Positions 17,709 to 26,714 of a stretch of 64,000 nucleotides of DNA are shown one piece after another. The translations under genes and the position numbers were made by a program. The first letter of the stretch is position 1. Every line of letters starts with the position of its first letter. The notes beneath the pieces were generated by a model that did no database searches, was not told where the DNA came from, and saw only the letters and a list, made by a program, of their open reading frames with translations. Source of the DNA: Candidatus Moanabacter tarae (GTDB lineage: Bacteria > Verrucomicrobiota > Verrucomicrobiia > Opitutales > UBA2987); assembly GCA_003226295.1 (NCBI GenBank), contig CP029803.1, forward strand, positions 2,423,001 through 2,487,000. Direction: 5' to 3'.

Positions 17709-19661
17709 TTAGACGGGCGAATCGAATTGGGCGATCCTTTCCCTAATGGAACTGCTGCTGCGAACAAGAGCCTCCCAAGCTTGCACGGGTGATTGGTCAA
17801 GAATCGACGGAAGATCAGCTTGTAACTCGTCGATTAATGGCGGCATTTCTTTACCTTTTCGCCGAAGGTTGGCTATGCGGTTTAGCGCGTCCATTGCAAA
17901 TCCGACACAAATCACGTTCCTGTCCTCACGAATCACTCCTTTTAATGATTCTATGGTTGTCTTTAACGCAGGCCCGACAACCTCGGCTCCGTGGGAGCAA
18001 AGGATGACGATTGACCAGAGCGCGTTCTCCCGTACTGCCGAGCGGACCGGATCGAAACGATCTAACCCAAAATCAACGCCAGATCCTTCGCAGATGTCGC
18101 TATCGTCGGTGGGGCGCACTAAGTTAATTGACCGTTCCTGAGTTTGACTGGCGCACGGTCGATTCTCTTCATGAGATAAACTCTCTACTAGTGCATCCAG
18201 GCAAGCGGGTACGAGTGATTGACCAATCCCGGTGGCGATTGCGCGGCGACCCAAGCACCCGAGAGATCCCGCAGAGACGGACCTGACATAAACTGACGGA
18301 TCATTCTCCAAACGTCCTATAACAGCCTGTAGGACTTCATCGTTTAGAGGAGCGGTGTCGCCCAGTCCATAGATGCTGGCCTTTCTTACCCATTTGACAG
18401 GAGAAGTGGCTCCCTCAAGAAACGTTCTGGTCGCTTCTGGTCCAACAGCAATAAGGCCGCAGGTAGCAGCGCGCCTTACGCTCTCTCGGTCGTCGTACAG
18501 CGCTTGGCCGAGAAGCCGAATCGACAGAGAGATATTGCCCATTGAGGCGAGCCTGTAGGCAGCTCCAATTCTGGCCGGTTCTTTTTCATCGGTTTTCGCG
18601 TACAACTGGGCGAACAGGTATTCTGCCTCTTTCTGGCGGGCTAGGGATGGCGTTTCCAAAGTTTTGGGCTTAGATGGTGGCGATTGACCCGTTTTTATCC
18701 AGTAATAGTGATAGCGCCATACCGACGTAACATCCTCGTCGATGTGGGATAGGTCGATCTTAGTCAGCGGGTCCACAGAGGGTTCAAACCAAGATGCTTC
18801 CGTTAGGGTCTCATTGCTACAGTGCAAAGGGTCGGTAGTCCGGTAGAGCCAGAATCGCCACATAAAGCGAGGGTTGTCTTCCCAAGTTTTCCAGTTATCG
18901 CGGCGATGATTCCCTCTGTGAAAGAGATTGTGGGAATATAGGACGATGCTTCCAGCCCGAAGAGGGGCTGCCTCGAATGATTGCACAAGGGGCCAACCGG
19001 TTTTAGTAACGGCTTCCCTCATTCGAATGTCGTGAGGAGTGCGACGATTAACAATGTCGTCAAATTCATATTTACAATTCGGGCCACTGGCTGGTTCGTT
19101 CTCCATACCGCTGAGGTGGTAGTTGAAGTCGAGGTGGTCCGCTCCGGCGAAATTGTCTTGATTTTCTTCGTGGTTGAACGTCCAGTAGTGCGAGTATGGG
19201 ATTGTTGCTGTGGGCCCCATATCCTCTCGAACCATCTGTGGATAATAGAGCATCTCAATCTGTATTGCCTGGTAGTGGCGCTGTTTTCTTGCGTTCAAAG
19301 GGCCGGTGTCATCCTTGTGCCAATGTTGATCCCTCGGGCCGCTGGCAAAATGTGCATTGTGGGTGAAGGGAACGACGGCCCAGTTATCGCCTACTAGTCG
19401 ATTACACGCAGTGACAAGGCCGGGCGCGTTGAGTACTTCTAGCACCTCTGGAATGGTCGCAGGGGAAATTGGCTTATCGGCCAGGTAAGCTTTTTTCTCC
19501 TTTTTATAAATCTGGTCGTGGATTTCCAAAGGAATACCAAGACTCTCAGGAGTCAAAATAACAATCCCTCTGCTAACAAACTCCTGATCCAGCCTATCCG
19601 AATCGGGTTCCGAAAAGGCTATTTCATATTCTTTGCTCAATCTCTCATCCCCGCAAATCAA
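17709..19661 (-). CDS. phytanoyl-CoA dioxygenase domain fused to HEAT repeats
   Basis: A 650-residue two-part protein. Residues about 20-290 form a PhyH dioxygenase with the iron ligands His115-x-Asp117 (HWHKDD) and His248 (NLFHRG), and Arg269 as likely 2-oxoglutarate contact. Residues about 340-640 form alpha-helical HEAT-type repeats (AAYRLASMGN, RRAATCGLIAVGP, RKASIYGLGD, VRSVSAGSLGCLG, RENALWSIVILC). The start is a TTG; a second TTG at 19640 follows GGGG and may be the real one. HEAT repeats usually bind protein partners, so the dioxygenase may be tethered or may modify a protein; this is inference. Confidence 0.85.
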   Translation of the reverse strand: MICGDERLSKEYEIAFSEPDSDRLDQEFVSRGIVILTPESLGIPLEIHDQIYKKEKKAYLADKPISPATIPEVLEVLNAPGLVTACNRLVGDNWAVVPFTHNAHFASGPRDQHWHKDDTGPLNARKQRHYQAIQIEMLYYPQMVREDMGPTATIPYSHYWTFNHEENQDNFAGADHLDFNYHLSGMENEPASGPNCKYEFDDIVNRRTPHDIRMREAVTKTGWPLVQSFEAAPLRAGSIVLYSHNLFHRGNHRRDNWKTWEDNPRFMWRFWLYRTTDPLHCSNETLTEASWFEPSVDPLTKIDLSHIDEDVTSVWRYHYYWIKTGQSPPSKPKTLETPSLARQKEAEYLFAQLYAKTDEKEPARIGAAYRLASMGNISLSIRLLGQALYDDRESVRRAATCGLIAVGPEATRTFLEGATSPVKWVRKASIYGLGDTAPLNDEVLQAVIGRLENDPSVYVRSVSAGSLGCLGRRAIATGIGQSLVPACLDALVESLSHEENRPCASQTQERSINLVRPTDDSDICEGSGVDFGLDRFDPVRSAVRENALWSIVILCSHGAEVVGPALKTTIESLKGVIREDRNVICVGFAMDALNRIANLRRKGKEMPPLIDELQADLPSILDQSPVQAWEALVRSSSSIRERIAQFDSPV

Positions 19662-20035
19662 GAAAACGGCATCTCTTTTTAGCTCCGCATGTATTATAAT
19701 CGATCGAGTCCGAGATCGGCTCGATTTGTCGTTTCAGACTTCAATATATGCAGGAAGATTTGGCAAGGAGATCCTAAGGAGGCCATAAACAAAATGTACC
19801 AGGAGGTGCCTGATGTCCAGACTGGAGTCTTTCGATGTTCCCAGTCCAAACTTTAGCAAGGAGTGACCTATTTACTTGTTATCCTTCTGTTCCCCGATGA
19901 TGTCTTGTCTTCGATCTTGCCTTCTTGTCTGCTTCTTGGCATAGACTGCATGGAAAGGATACAGATGTGGGCTGTGGGAATATTTTCTGTTCTCGTGGCT
20001 CTCAGGGCGACACCAAATCATCAAGGAATAAACCT
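19662..20035. other. divergent intergenic stretch
   Basis: This lies between the leftward PhyH-HEAT gene and a rightward DUF1080 gene. It contains a TATAAT hexamer at 19695-19700 (near-symmetrical, so readable on both strands) next to an inverted repeat ATCGAG/CTCGAT (19703-19708, 19720-19725), a possible promoter and operator. No -35 box was clear. Confidence 0.35.
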
Positions 20036-20782
20036 ATGGCAGAGCACACAAACCCCCCGGTTGGTTATGATGACACTCCCTTTTTGCCCGGTAGTCGATG
20101 GCGGGTGCACGATGTAGACCGGCCGCAACCCAGAGTGGTAGTGCCCGGAGCAAGGGGGGGAGAAGCTCCTTCCGACGCAGTAGTGTTATTTGACGGGTCC
20201 GATCTCTTTCAATGGCAGGGAGTTGATGGTAATAAAGCTGATTGGAAGGTTGAGTCTGATTATATGGAAGTAGTACCTAAGAGTGGCAATATACGAAGCA
20301 AAGCTGAGTTCGGGGATTGTCAGTTGCACATCGAGTTTGCCAGTCCGATTGATGTACAAGGGAATAGCCAAGGGCGCGGGAATAGTGGTGTGTTTTTAAT
20401 GGGGCTCTATGAGATCCAGGTGCTTGATGGGTACAAAAATCAAACTTATGCTGATGGTACCACATCGGCAATCTATGGCCAATATCCGCCGAGGGTGAAC
20501 GCCTGTCGTCCCCCAGGAGATTGGCAGAGCTTTGATATTGTCTTTGAGGTACCTCTCTACGACGGAGACCAACTTTTAAGGCCGGCCTATCTGACCGTAT
20601 TACACAACGGCTTGGTGGTGCATCACCGACAAAAGGCACTTGGTCCGAGTGGGCACAGAAGCCTGTCGAACTACAGTGAAGTTCACGGCCCTAGAGGACC
20701 GTTGATATTACAGGATCACGGGAATCCGACCCGGTTCCGGAATATCTGGATCCGGGATTTGACAGATTACGATGAAGTGTAG
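20036..20782 (+). CDS. DUF1080 (3-keto-disaccharide hydrolase / laminin-G-like) protein
   Basis: A 248-residue protein of the DUF1080 fold, a concanavalin-like beta-sandwich. Signature pieces are VVLFDGSDLFQW, DWKVE, SKAEFGDCQLHIEF, GRGNSGVFLMG-YEIQVLD and RFRNIWIRDL. Members are abundant in Planctomycetes and Verrucomicrobiota, and some hydrolyse 3-keto-glycosides made by Gfo/Idh/MocA enzymes. The frame is open further upstream, but ATG 20036 has AAGGA nine bases ahead and is chosen. No export signal is then present. It is the only plus-strand gene between 11.6 and 28 kb. Confidence 0.88.
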   Translation: MAEHTNPPVGYDDTPFLPGSRWRVHDVDRPQPRVVVPGARGGEAPSDAVVLFDGSDLFQWQGVDGNKADWKVESDYMEVVPKSGNIRSKAEFGDCQLHIEFASPIDVQGNSQGRGNSGVFLMGLYEIQVLDGYKNQTYADGTTSAIYGQYPPRVNACRPPGDWQSFDIVFEVPLYDGDQLLRPAYLTVLHNGLVVHHRQKALGPSGHRSLSNYSEVHGPRGPLILQDHGNPTRFRNIWIRDLTDYDEV

Positions 20783-20859
20783 AAATTTGGGCCGGGTTTA
20801 ATCTTCTAATCGACCAATTTACTTACCGATAGTAATTCGCCGGTGTTGTTGCGAGTTGC

Positions 20860-21606
20860 TTATTCATTGAGTTGGGACCCTTCCCAGAAGACACTAATTC
20901 CTAACTCTCGGTATTCGTCACGATTTTCGGCGGTAGTGGGTATGGCCCAACAGAGAGGAACGCCAAGGTCTTTCACCTGATCTGCGACATTTAAGACACA
21001 TTCCTTAACTGTTTTTAGCGAGTAACCAGGATGGCGTTCCAGGTTGAACATTAAATCGTTTGGGCCAAAGGCGAGATAATCAATTCCTTCCTTCATGGCG
21101 AACTTGCGTGCCCGGGTGACCCCTTCGACGGATTCGAGTTGCACGCAAAGCACACCGAAGTTGTTCCACCAATTGGCATATTCTAGCCGATATTGGTCAG
21201 AGCTGGTGTCAAAGTGTTTTGCACCGGCTCGGGATGCACCACCCCAACTCCGTCGGCCCAGAGTGCCGTAGTAAAAATACTCGATAGCCTCATCAACAGA
21301 AGCTTCTTCCATCACCTCAGGGACCATTACAGAGGATAGACCGAAATCACAGTAGCGGCCTGCCATATAAGTTAATCGAGTGTGAGGGATCCGGATCTGA
21401 GTGGGTACACCTAGGTCCTCGGTCACAGAGCAAAACTGTTCAAGCCTTTCCTCAGAAAAAGTAGAATGTTGGCCATCGATGAAAATCGCGTCGTAGGATC
21501 CTAGTGCAAGAGAATCCTCAAGTTCGGTGCGCCCTGTTGTGATGGAAGTTATGAGCAAGAGAACCTCTTCTCCGCTCTTAAGACGTTGTTTGAATGTTTC
21601 ACTCAT
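20860..21606 (-). CDS. HpcH/HpaI-type class II aldolase/citrate lyase family protein
   Basis: A 248-residue TIM-barrel aldolase that would cleave or form C-C bonds using a pyruvate-type donor and a divalent metal. Expected active-site positions are present: His47 in IDGQHST, Arg72 in IRIP, metal ligands Glu158 in QLESVEG and Asp184 in GPNDL. The substrate may be a 2-keto-3-deoxy acid. The final residues (FWEGSQLNE) match the family's end. It is the last gene of a leftward series with a PhyH enzyme and an amidohydrolase, so an aldol cleavage step in a degradation pathway is likely. Confidence 0.88.
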   Translation of the reverse strand: MSETFKQRLKSGEEVLLLITSITTGRTELEDSLALGSYDAIFIDGQHSTFSEERLEQFCSVTEDLGVPTQIRIPHTRLTYMAGRYCDFGLSSVMVPEVMEEASVDEAIEYFYYGTLGRRSWGGASRAGAKHFDTSSDQYRLEYANWWNNFGVLCVQLESVEGVTRARKFAMKEGIDYLAFGPNDLMFNLERHPGYSLKTVKECVLNVADQVKDLGVPLCWAIPTTAENRDEYRELGISVFWEGSQLNE

Positions 21607-21741
21607 AATTGGTAACCGGCTGCGCCGTCCTTATCTGGCTCATTTCGAAAAAATGGATAGTGGTTGAAGTAAAGAAATATAGCAAGCCCAAGGGGCTTTG
21701 TAGAACACTTAAAATACACGTTCAAGTTGAAGGTGTACAAA

Positions 21742-22509
21742 TTAACTCTGAAGTCCAAAAAGTTTACGACGATGGGAGGACGTAAGCCTCGCATCGATTA
21801 CTTGGTGCCGGTCTGGATTTTTGAGCTTTAAATGGGGTTTCCCTTTTCTTTTGAGATCAGCTTTGCGGGCCTGGCTTCGATAGTCACGCTCCCCGTAGCT
21901 GAGAATAATTGATTTTCGTGGTTTATCAGTCCGGTTGATCATGGAGGTGTGCCACCCGTAGTTGTTGAATACGATGGCAGTGCCCGCGGTTCCCGGGAAG
22001 ACCTTATGTCCGGGCATCTCCTCGAGTCTTTCACAGTTTGGATAGGGTCCTGAATCTGCTTTGTGACTGCCAGGCACGAATGCAAAAGCACCACCTTCGG
22101 CAGGGACAGTCTCAACATAGATCTGTACTTTAATGTGTGGGGGTTGATCATACGGTATATCTGGATGCCAACCAATATAACTAATCGGGCTCAGTGGAAC
22201 AGTACGCACTTGGGCGCCCTCAAAGAATAGATCTTCTCCCAGTAAGTCCTGCAAGAGGCCGAAGTAGGAGGGATGGTCGGCCAGAGCAATGAAGACGTCA
22301 TCCTTTTGCAGAGGGTCCGGTATGTCGAAATAGGCGGCCGGTCTGGTTCCAGCTTCGACTGCGTCTAGCCATTCCGGTTTTGCTTCAGCCGCGCAACGAT
22401 CGAAGGCAGCTTGTAGTCGGAGTAGATCGCTACCCTTGTAGGCCCGGTCTACTATGAGGTATCCTTCTTTTTCCCACTGACTAATTTGTTTTTCTGTTGC
22501 TTGTCTCAT
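21742..22509 (-). CDS. phytanoyl-CoA dioxygenase (PhyH) family protein
   Basis: A 255-residue Fe(II)/2-oxoglutarate dioxygenase. Iron ligands are His115 and Asp117 (GWHPDIPYD) and His187 (YGWHTSMINR); Arg198 is suited to bind 2-oxoglutarate. AFAFVPGSHKADSG is the typical core. The C-terminal 50 residues are Arg/Lys-rich. It lies 135 bases upstream of the HpaI aldolase gene and 189 bases downstream of the amidohydrolase, on the same strand. The substrate is unknown. Confidence 0.92.
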   Translation of the reverse strand: MRQATEKQISQWEKEGYLIVDRAYKGSDLLRLQAAFDRCAAEAKPEWLDAVEAGTRPAAYFDIPDPLQKDDVFIALADHPSYFGLLQDLLGEDLFFEGAQVRTVPLSPISYIGWHPDIPYDQPPHIKVQIYVETVPAEGGAFAFVPGSHKADSGPYPNCERLEEMPGHKVFPGTAGTAIVFNNYGWHTSMINRTDKPRKSIILSYGERDYRSQARKADLKRKGKPHLKLKNPDRHQVIDARLTSSHRRKLFGLQS

Positions 22510-22698
22510 TTATAGTTTTTCTGCTGATACCATTTAGTGAGGGTGGTCTGGTACGCCAAACGACTAAATTGCCTATACACGCACGTTCCGCGTCCAAAAG
22601 AAAAGGATAACCTCATGCCTCTAAGGTTTCTCTGTCGAAAGCTGAAATTCTCGCCTAGTTTGTACAGATACTTTGACACGGGATGATTTTCTAAGGGT

Positions 22699-23649
22699 TT
22701 AGGTTGGAGCTTCTGGGAAACGCAGGAGACGTTGTGCTGTTCCACCCATGATTTCGGAAATTTCATCCTCATTTAGATCGGGTAGTAATTCCTCGATAAT
22801 TTGAGTTAATCTTTCATAGCCTGGATTCTCTGTAATCCATGGGAAGTCAGTTGCCCATAGCAGGCGATTTGCCCCAAATCCCTGCTTCCGGTTATGTGGC
22901 CGATATAGTCGCTCGTGCCATTCCTTGAGATCGCGATAAGGCCATTCCTCATTGCTGAAGGCATACTGCCCTGATAGGTGAACGGAGACATTTTCAAACT
23001 GATGTAATCCCATTGTGGAGTAACGTGAGGGTGGAGGCAAGGCAGTGAACTCGACTCGCGGCCGTCCCTGGCTATCCCAGCTAAAGCTTCCCTTGCCCGG
23101 CAACGCCAGCATGTGGTTGAATACAACCCGTACCTCGGGGAAGGCTTCGATGATAAAAGGCAGGCAATGCGCGTCGATGGCTTGGGGATACAACCAGATC
23201 ACGTAGTCTCGCTCAGCGGCATGTTTCCAAATTGGAAAAGTTCTGAAGGACCGAATATCCATTGGTGCCAACGGATCGGCGGGTCCGCCGATCGAACTAA
23301 GCCTGAATCCAATCACATCACCGTTGGTGGCGAGACGGTCCATATGCTCCTCCGGTTTCAATTCATCTGTTGGAATCAGTCCAATGCCAAGAAATTGTCT
23401 GGGATACGTCTCTAGGCAGTAGCGAAGATAGGAGTGGTGCTCGAAGCTTGCACCGCCAATTTGAACCAGTACTGCCTGAGATACTCCATTCGCTTGCATT
23501 TGATCCAGTAGCTTCTCCACTGGTTCCTCGCGGGTGGCAGGGAGTAGATCGCTGACTTCCCTCGGGAATTGCCTGGAAGCCCTTGCAAATACGTGCACGT
23601 GGGCATCAATACGTGGCGGGTGCGGACTTCTAATGTTTTTCGATTTCAT
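22699..23649 (-). CDS. amidohydrolase family protein (PF04909 type, TIM barrel)
   Basis: A 316-residue metal-dependent hydrolase or decarboxylase of the amidohydrolase-2 branch. The metal ligands His17 and His19 sit in RIDAHVHVF, a central VFNHML histidine follows, and Asp268 lies in LWATDFPW. This branch includes lactonases, 2-pyrone-4,6-dicarboxylate hydrolases and acid decarboxylases, all acting on small ring or acidic compounds. It lies 60 bases downstream of the GAPDH gene. The exact reaction cannot be told. Confidence 0.9.
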   Translation of the reverse strand: MKSKNIRSPHPPRIDAHVHVFARASRQFPREVSDLLPATREEPVEKLLDQMQANGVSQAVLVQIGGASFEHHSYLRYCLETYPRQFLGIGLIPTDELKPEEHMDRLATNGDVIGFRLSSIGGPADPLAPMDIRSFRTFPIWKHAAERDYVIWLYPQAIDAHCLPFIIEAFPEVRVVFNHMLALPGKGSFSWDSQGRPRVEFTALPPPSRYSTMGLHQFENVSVHLSGQYAFSNEEWPYRDLKEWHERLYRPHNRKQGFGANRLLWATDFPWITENPGYERLTQIIEELLPDLNEDEISEIMGGTAQRLLRFPEAPT

Positions 23650-23709
23650 ATGAAGAGGGTGGAAGCAAGAGAGAAATCACGCAATAGGCGATAGCGAATT
23701 GCTCGATGA

Positions 23710-25164
23710 TTATTTTGGAAATGAAGGTAGTTCAAGGCGAGTGAGGTGCTGGATGATTCGGATGACCTGGCCGGCGTAACCGAACTCATTATCGTACCAG
23801 ACGTAGAGCACACATTGTTTACCCTGCACGATTGTAGTTTCCGAATCGATGATTGAGGTCTTGAGGTATCCGATGAAATCGCTCGATACCACTTCCTTTG
23901 AGGTAGTGTAGTCGATCTGACTTTGGAGTGGTGAGTCCAGGGAGATAGCACGTAAGTATTCGTTGACCTCTTCAACCGTTGTTGTCGCGACGAGGTTCAG
24001 TTTTAGAATGGCCAAAGAGACATTTGGAGTGGGGACTCGAATGGCATTGGCTGTGAGCTTTCCATCTAGCGCAGGAAGGGCTTTAGTGACGGCGCTCGCA
24101 GCGCCGGTTTCAGTGATGACCATATTGAGGGGTGCAGCGCGTCCGCGTCTATCTTTGCGATGAAAGTTATCGATTAAGTGCTGGTCATTAGTGTAGGAAT
24201 GGCAGGTGTCAATGTGGCCCTGCTTGATCTTAAAGCGGTCATCCATGGCTTTAAGAACAGGAACAATGGCATTGGTTGTGCAACTGGCGGCAGAAATGAT
24301 GCGGTCATCTTCTTGAATGTCTTGATTGTTCACTCCATAAATAATATCGGGAATATCACCTTTCCCTGGTGCGGTTAGGATAACGTAGCCCGCACCATTG
24401 GACATGAGGTGCTTTTCAAGTCCTGTGCGATCCCGCCAGACACCTGTGTTGTCCACGATTATGGCATCTTCGATATCGTACTGATCATAATCAACCTGTT
24501 CGGGCGAATCGGCATTGATGATACGCACAAGATTGCCATTTATGATCAGAGCATTCATTTCTTCATCGATCTGAATTGTTCCTTTGAAGGGACCGTGAAT
24601 AGAGTCACGTCGTAGTAAACTAGCTCGTTTCGTAAGCTCCTCAGGGCCTCGGCCTTTCACGACAATAGCTCGCAACCTCCACTTATCTCCACCGCCACTG
24701 CGATCGATGAGGATACGGGCCACCATTCGGCCTATCCTGCCGAAACCGTAAAGGACGATGTCTTTGGGTTTGTTCTGCATGACGTTAGATGTTTCTTTAC
24801 AAGCATCCAGGCTAGCTCTGATGAATGTGGAAACGTCAAGCCCTCCATTTTCATTTTGAAAAATCTTGGCCAACTTCCCAATATCGATTCTCGAGGCAGG
24901 CAGGTCTATTTTCGCGAGTGTCTCTACGATCTTAGATCCCAGTTTAAGAGGTAACTCCTCGCCCAGGATTCTTCGGGCAAAACGGTGAGCTTTAATGATG
25001 TCGATGGGGGAGCTGCGAATTAGAGAGCGTCCGAATATTGTAATGACGAGTCCTTTCTCCCGATAAAGGCTACCGATTACAGGAACCATCCTTTCGGCAA
25101 TAGCTTCTCTCTCGATCCAATCATCAAAATAGGTCTGGATTTTTTTATCTTCTGCCATGGTCAA
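23710..25164 (-). CDS. gap: glyceraldehyde-3-phosphate dehydrogenase, long form
   Basis: A 484-residue GAPDH. Residues 1-132 are an extra helical domain that ordinary 330-residue GAPDH lacks. The Rossmann motif GFGRIGR is at 140-146, the nucleophile Cys295 in SAASCTTN, and the base His322 in CHSYTND; the RGRAAPLNM and GKLTANAIRVPTP segments are clear. The same long form is known in some Pseudomonas and Vibrio species, where its special role is not settled. It interconverts G3P and 1,3-bisphosphoglycerate. It is unclear whether it is the cell's main GAPDH. The real start may be Met3. Confidence 0.93.
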   Translation of the reverse strand: MTMAEDKKIQTYFDDWIEREAIAERMVPVIGSLYREKGLVITIFGRSLIRSSPIDIIKAHRFARRILGEELPLKLGSKIVETLAKIDLPASRIDIGKLAKIFQNENGGLDVSTFIRASLDACKETSNVMQNKPKDIVLYGFGRIGRMVARILIDRSGGGDKWRLRAIVVKGRGPEELTKRASLLRRDSIHGPFKGTIQIDEEMNALIINGNLVRIINADSPEQVDYDQYDIEDAIIVDNTGVWRDRTGLEKHLMSNGAGYVILTAPGKGDIPDIIYGVNNQDIQEDDRIISAASCTTNAIVPVLKAMDDRFKIKQGHIDTCHSYTNDQHLIDNFHRKDRRGRAAPLNMVITETGAASAVTKALPALDGKLTANAIRVPTPNVSLAILKLNLVATTTVEEVNEYLRAISLDSPLQSQIDYTTSKEVVSSDFIGYLKTSIIDSETTIVQGKQCVLYVWYDNEFGYAGQVIRIIQHLTRLELPSFPK

Positions 25165-25355
25165 TTCTCTATGAAAGAAAAGTATCGAGAAGTTGTTAAA
25201 GTAAAAAGGACAGCGAATGCCAGAAGATTGTACTGATAGCCAGAAACATCCTTGGGGCCGACAGTTCGCGTAACATTGGGAACGGCGGAGTAGGCGGTGG
25301 AGTGCTTGATTTCACTAGACAGGCCAAAATACTACGGGATTTCAAAATTTGCTGG

Positions 25356-26714
25356 TCATCGTACCAAACGACGGAAAGGTTCCGTTTTTAAATCGGCCAA
25401 TAGCAATTCGTCTAGGGTTCCGTTATCCAGTCCGGTTTTAATGATACCAAACGATTCTACTGCTGCGGAGGCGGTCTGATCGATATCCTCCTGATTGTGG
25501 GCGAGGGTGGCTTTAAACCCCATGGAACAGTAAACGCCACGCCGCGCCATTTCCTGAATGAATAAAGTGGACACTTTCCGTTTGTCGATTTCCTCTGGCA
25601 GATTGAGCTCGATGGCCGGGTTAGTGTGCAGGCCTTTGCACGCCCCATGCAGTCCCGCTTGCTCGATAGCGTTATTGAGGGCCGAACGCAATCCCTCGCC
25701 GATTTCCCTAAAACGGTTTTCGGAATCCCGTCTTTTCAACTCTCGAATGGTTGCCAATGACGCCGCTAGACCGGTATTGTCACTCCAATAGGAACTGGAA
25801 ATAAACATCTGACCTGACGGTTCCATAACCTCTCGCGATCCGACCACCGCCCCCATAGGGTAGCCATTAGACATTGCTTTTGCTACCACGGTCATATCCG
25901 GTGTCAGCCCGACTGTGACCTGGACTCCGCCGACCGAGAGACGCCACCCACAGGAAACCTCGTCAAAGATCAGAATGGCTCCATGCGAATGGGCAAGCTT
26001 CTGAACTGCTTCAAGGTAGCCGGATGCGGGTAGCTCGGACCGAGCCGGCTCCATCATGATGGCTGCTATCTCTCCTTTATTCTCGTTCAATAGTTTGGAA
26101 AGGAGGTCTATATCGCCGTAGGTGAAGGGGATGATTGTCCCGGCCAGCAATTTAGGTACGCCCGTTGGTTCGATTCCAGCAAAGGGAAACTCACCGCTTT
26201 CGGGATCGACGCCGTAGTTGGCTGCTTGGTACCAGTCGTGCCAACCATGATAGCCACAGATGAGGATCTTGTCCCGACCTGTAACGCCTCGCGCAATGCG
26301 GGCTGCGACCGAACAAGCCTCCCCTCCGCCCTTAGTGTAGCGCACCATCTCAGCACTGGGAATGGTTTCATTAAGCAGCTCAGCTAGTTCGAGTTCGAGG
26401 GTACTGTTGAGAGTAAAAATGCTCCCCCGATCAATCTGCTTCTTAACGGCAGAGTCGACTACATCGTCGGCATGTCCTAAGATGATGGCTCCGACCGCGT
26501 TTATCCAATCGATGTACTCGTTTCCATCAATATCAACGAAGCGGGATCCTTTGGCTTGTTGGGCGTAAACTGGACTTACTCCTTTGGCAAATTGGCTGGG
26601 TCGGCGACTGATCAACTGGGTCCAGCCGGGAATCAGTTCGCCAGCGCGGTCGTAAAGATCGTAAGAGCGTGCGACGGTGTGCTGTTGGATTTTGCGTTTA
26701 CTAGAGTGTGTCAT
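25356..26714 (-). CDS. class III aminotransferase, glutamate-1-semialdehyde aminomutase-like
   Basis: A 452-residue PLP enzyme with the layout of GSA aminomutase: YTKGGGEACSVAARIAR, GYHGWHDW, IFDEVSCGWR with Asp251 contacting the PLP nitrogen, and the Schiff-base Lys279 in VVAKAMSNGYPMGAVVG. True HemL is about 430 residues and usually has FDEVMTGFR. The CGW variant, the longer ends and the overlap with a dehydrogenase gene suggest a catabolic or secondary aminotransferase rather than haem synthesis. Its ATG overlaps the stop of the upstream MDR gene by four bases (26711-26714). Confidence 0.88.
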   Translation of the reverse strand: MTHSSKRKIQQHTVARSYDLYDRAGELIPGWTQLISRRPSQFAKGVSPVYAQQAKGSRFVDIDGNEYIDWINAVGAIILGHADDVVDSAVKKQIDRGSIFTLNSTLELELAELLNETIPSAEMVRYTKGGGEACSVAARIARGVTGRDKILICGYHGWHDWYQAANYGVDPESGEFPFAGIEPTGVPKLLAGTIIPFTYGDIDLLSKLLNENKGEIAAIMMEPARSELPASGYLEAVQKLAHSHGAILIFDEVSCGWRLSVGGVQVTVGLTPDMTVVAKAMSNGYPMGAVVGSREVMEPSGQMFISSSYWSDNTGLAASLATIRELKRRDSENRFREIGEGLRSALNNAIEQAGLHGACKGLHTNPAIELNLPEEIDKRKVSTLFIQEMARRGVYCSMGFKATLAHNQEDIDQTASAAVESFGIIKTGLDNGTLDELLLADLKTEPFRRLVR

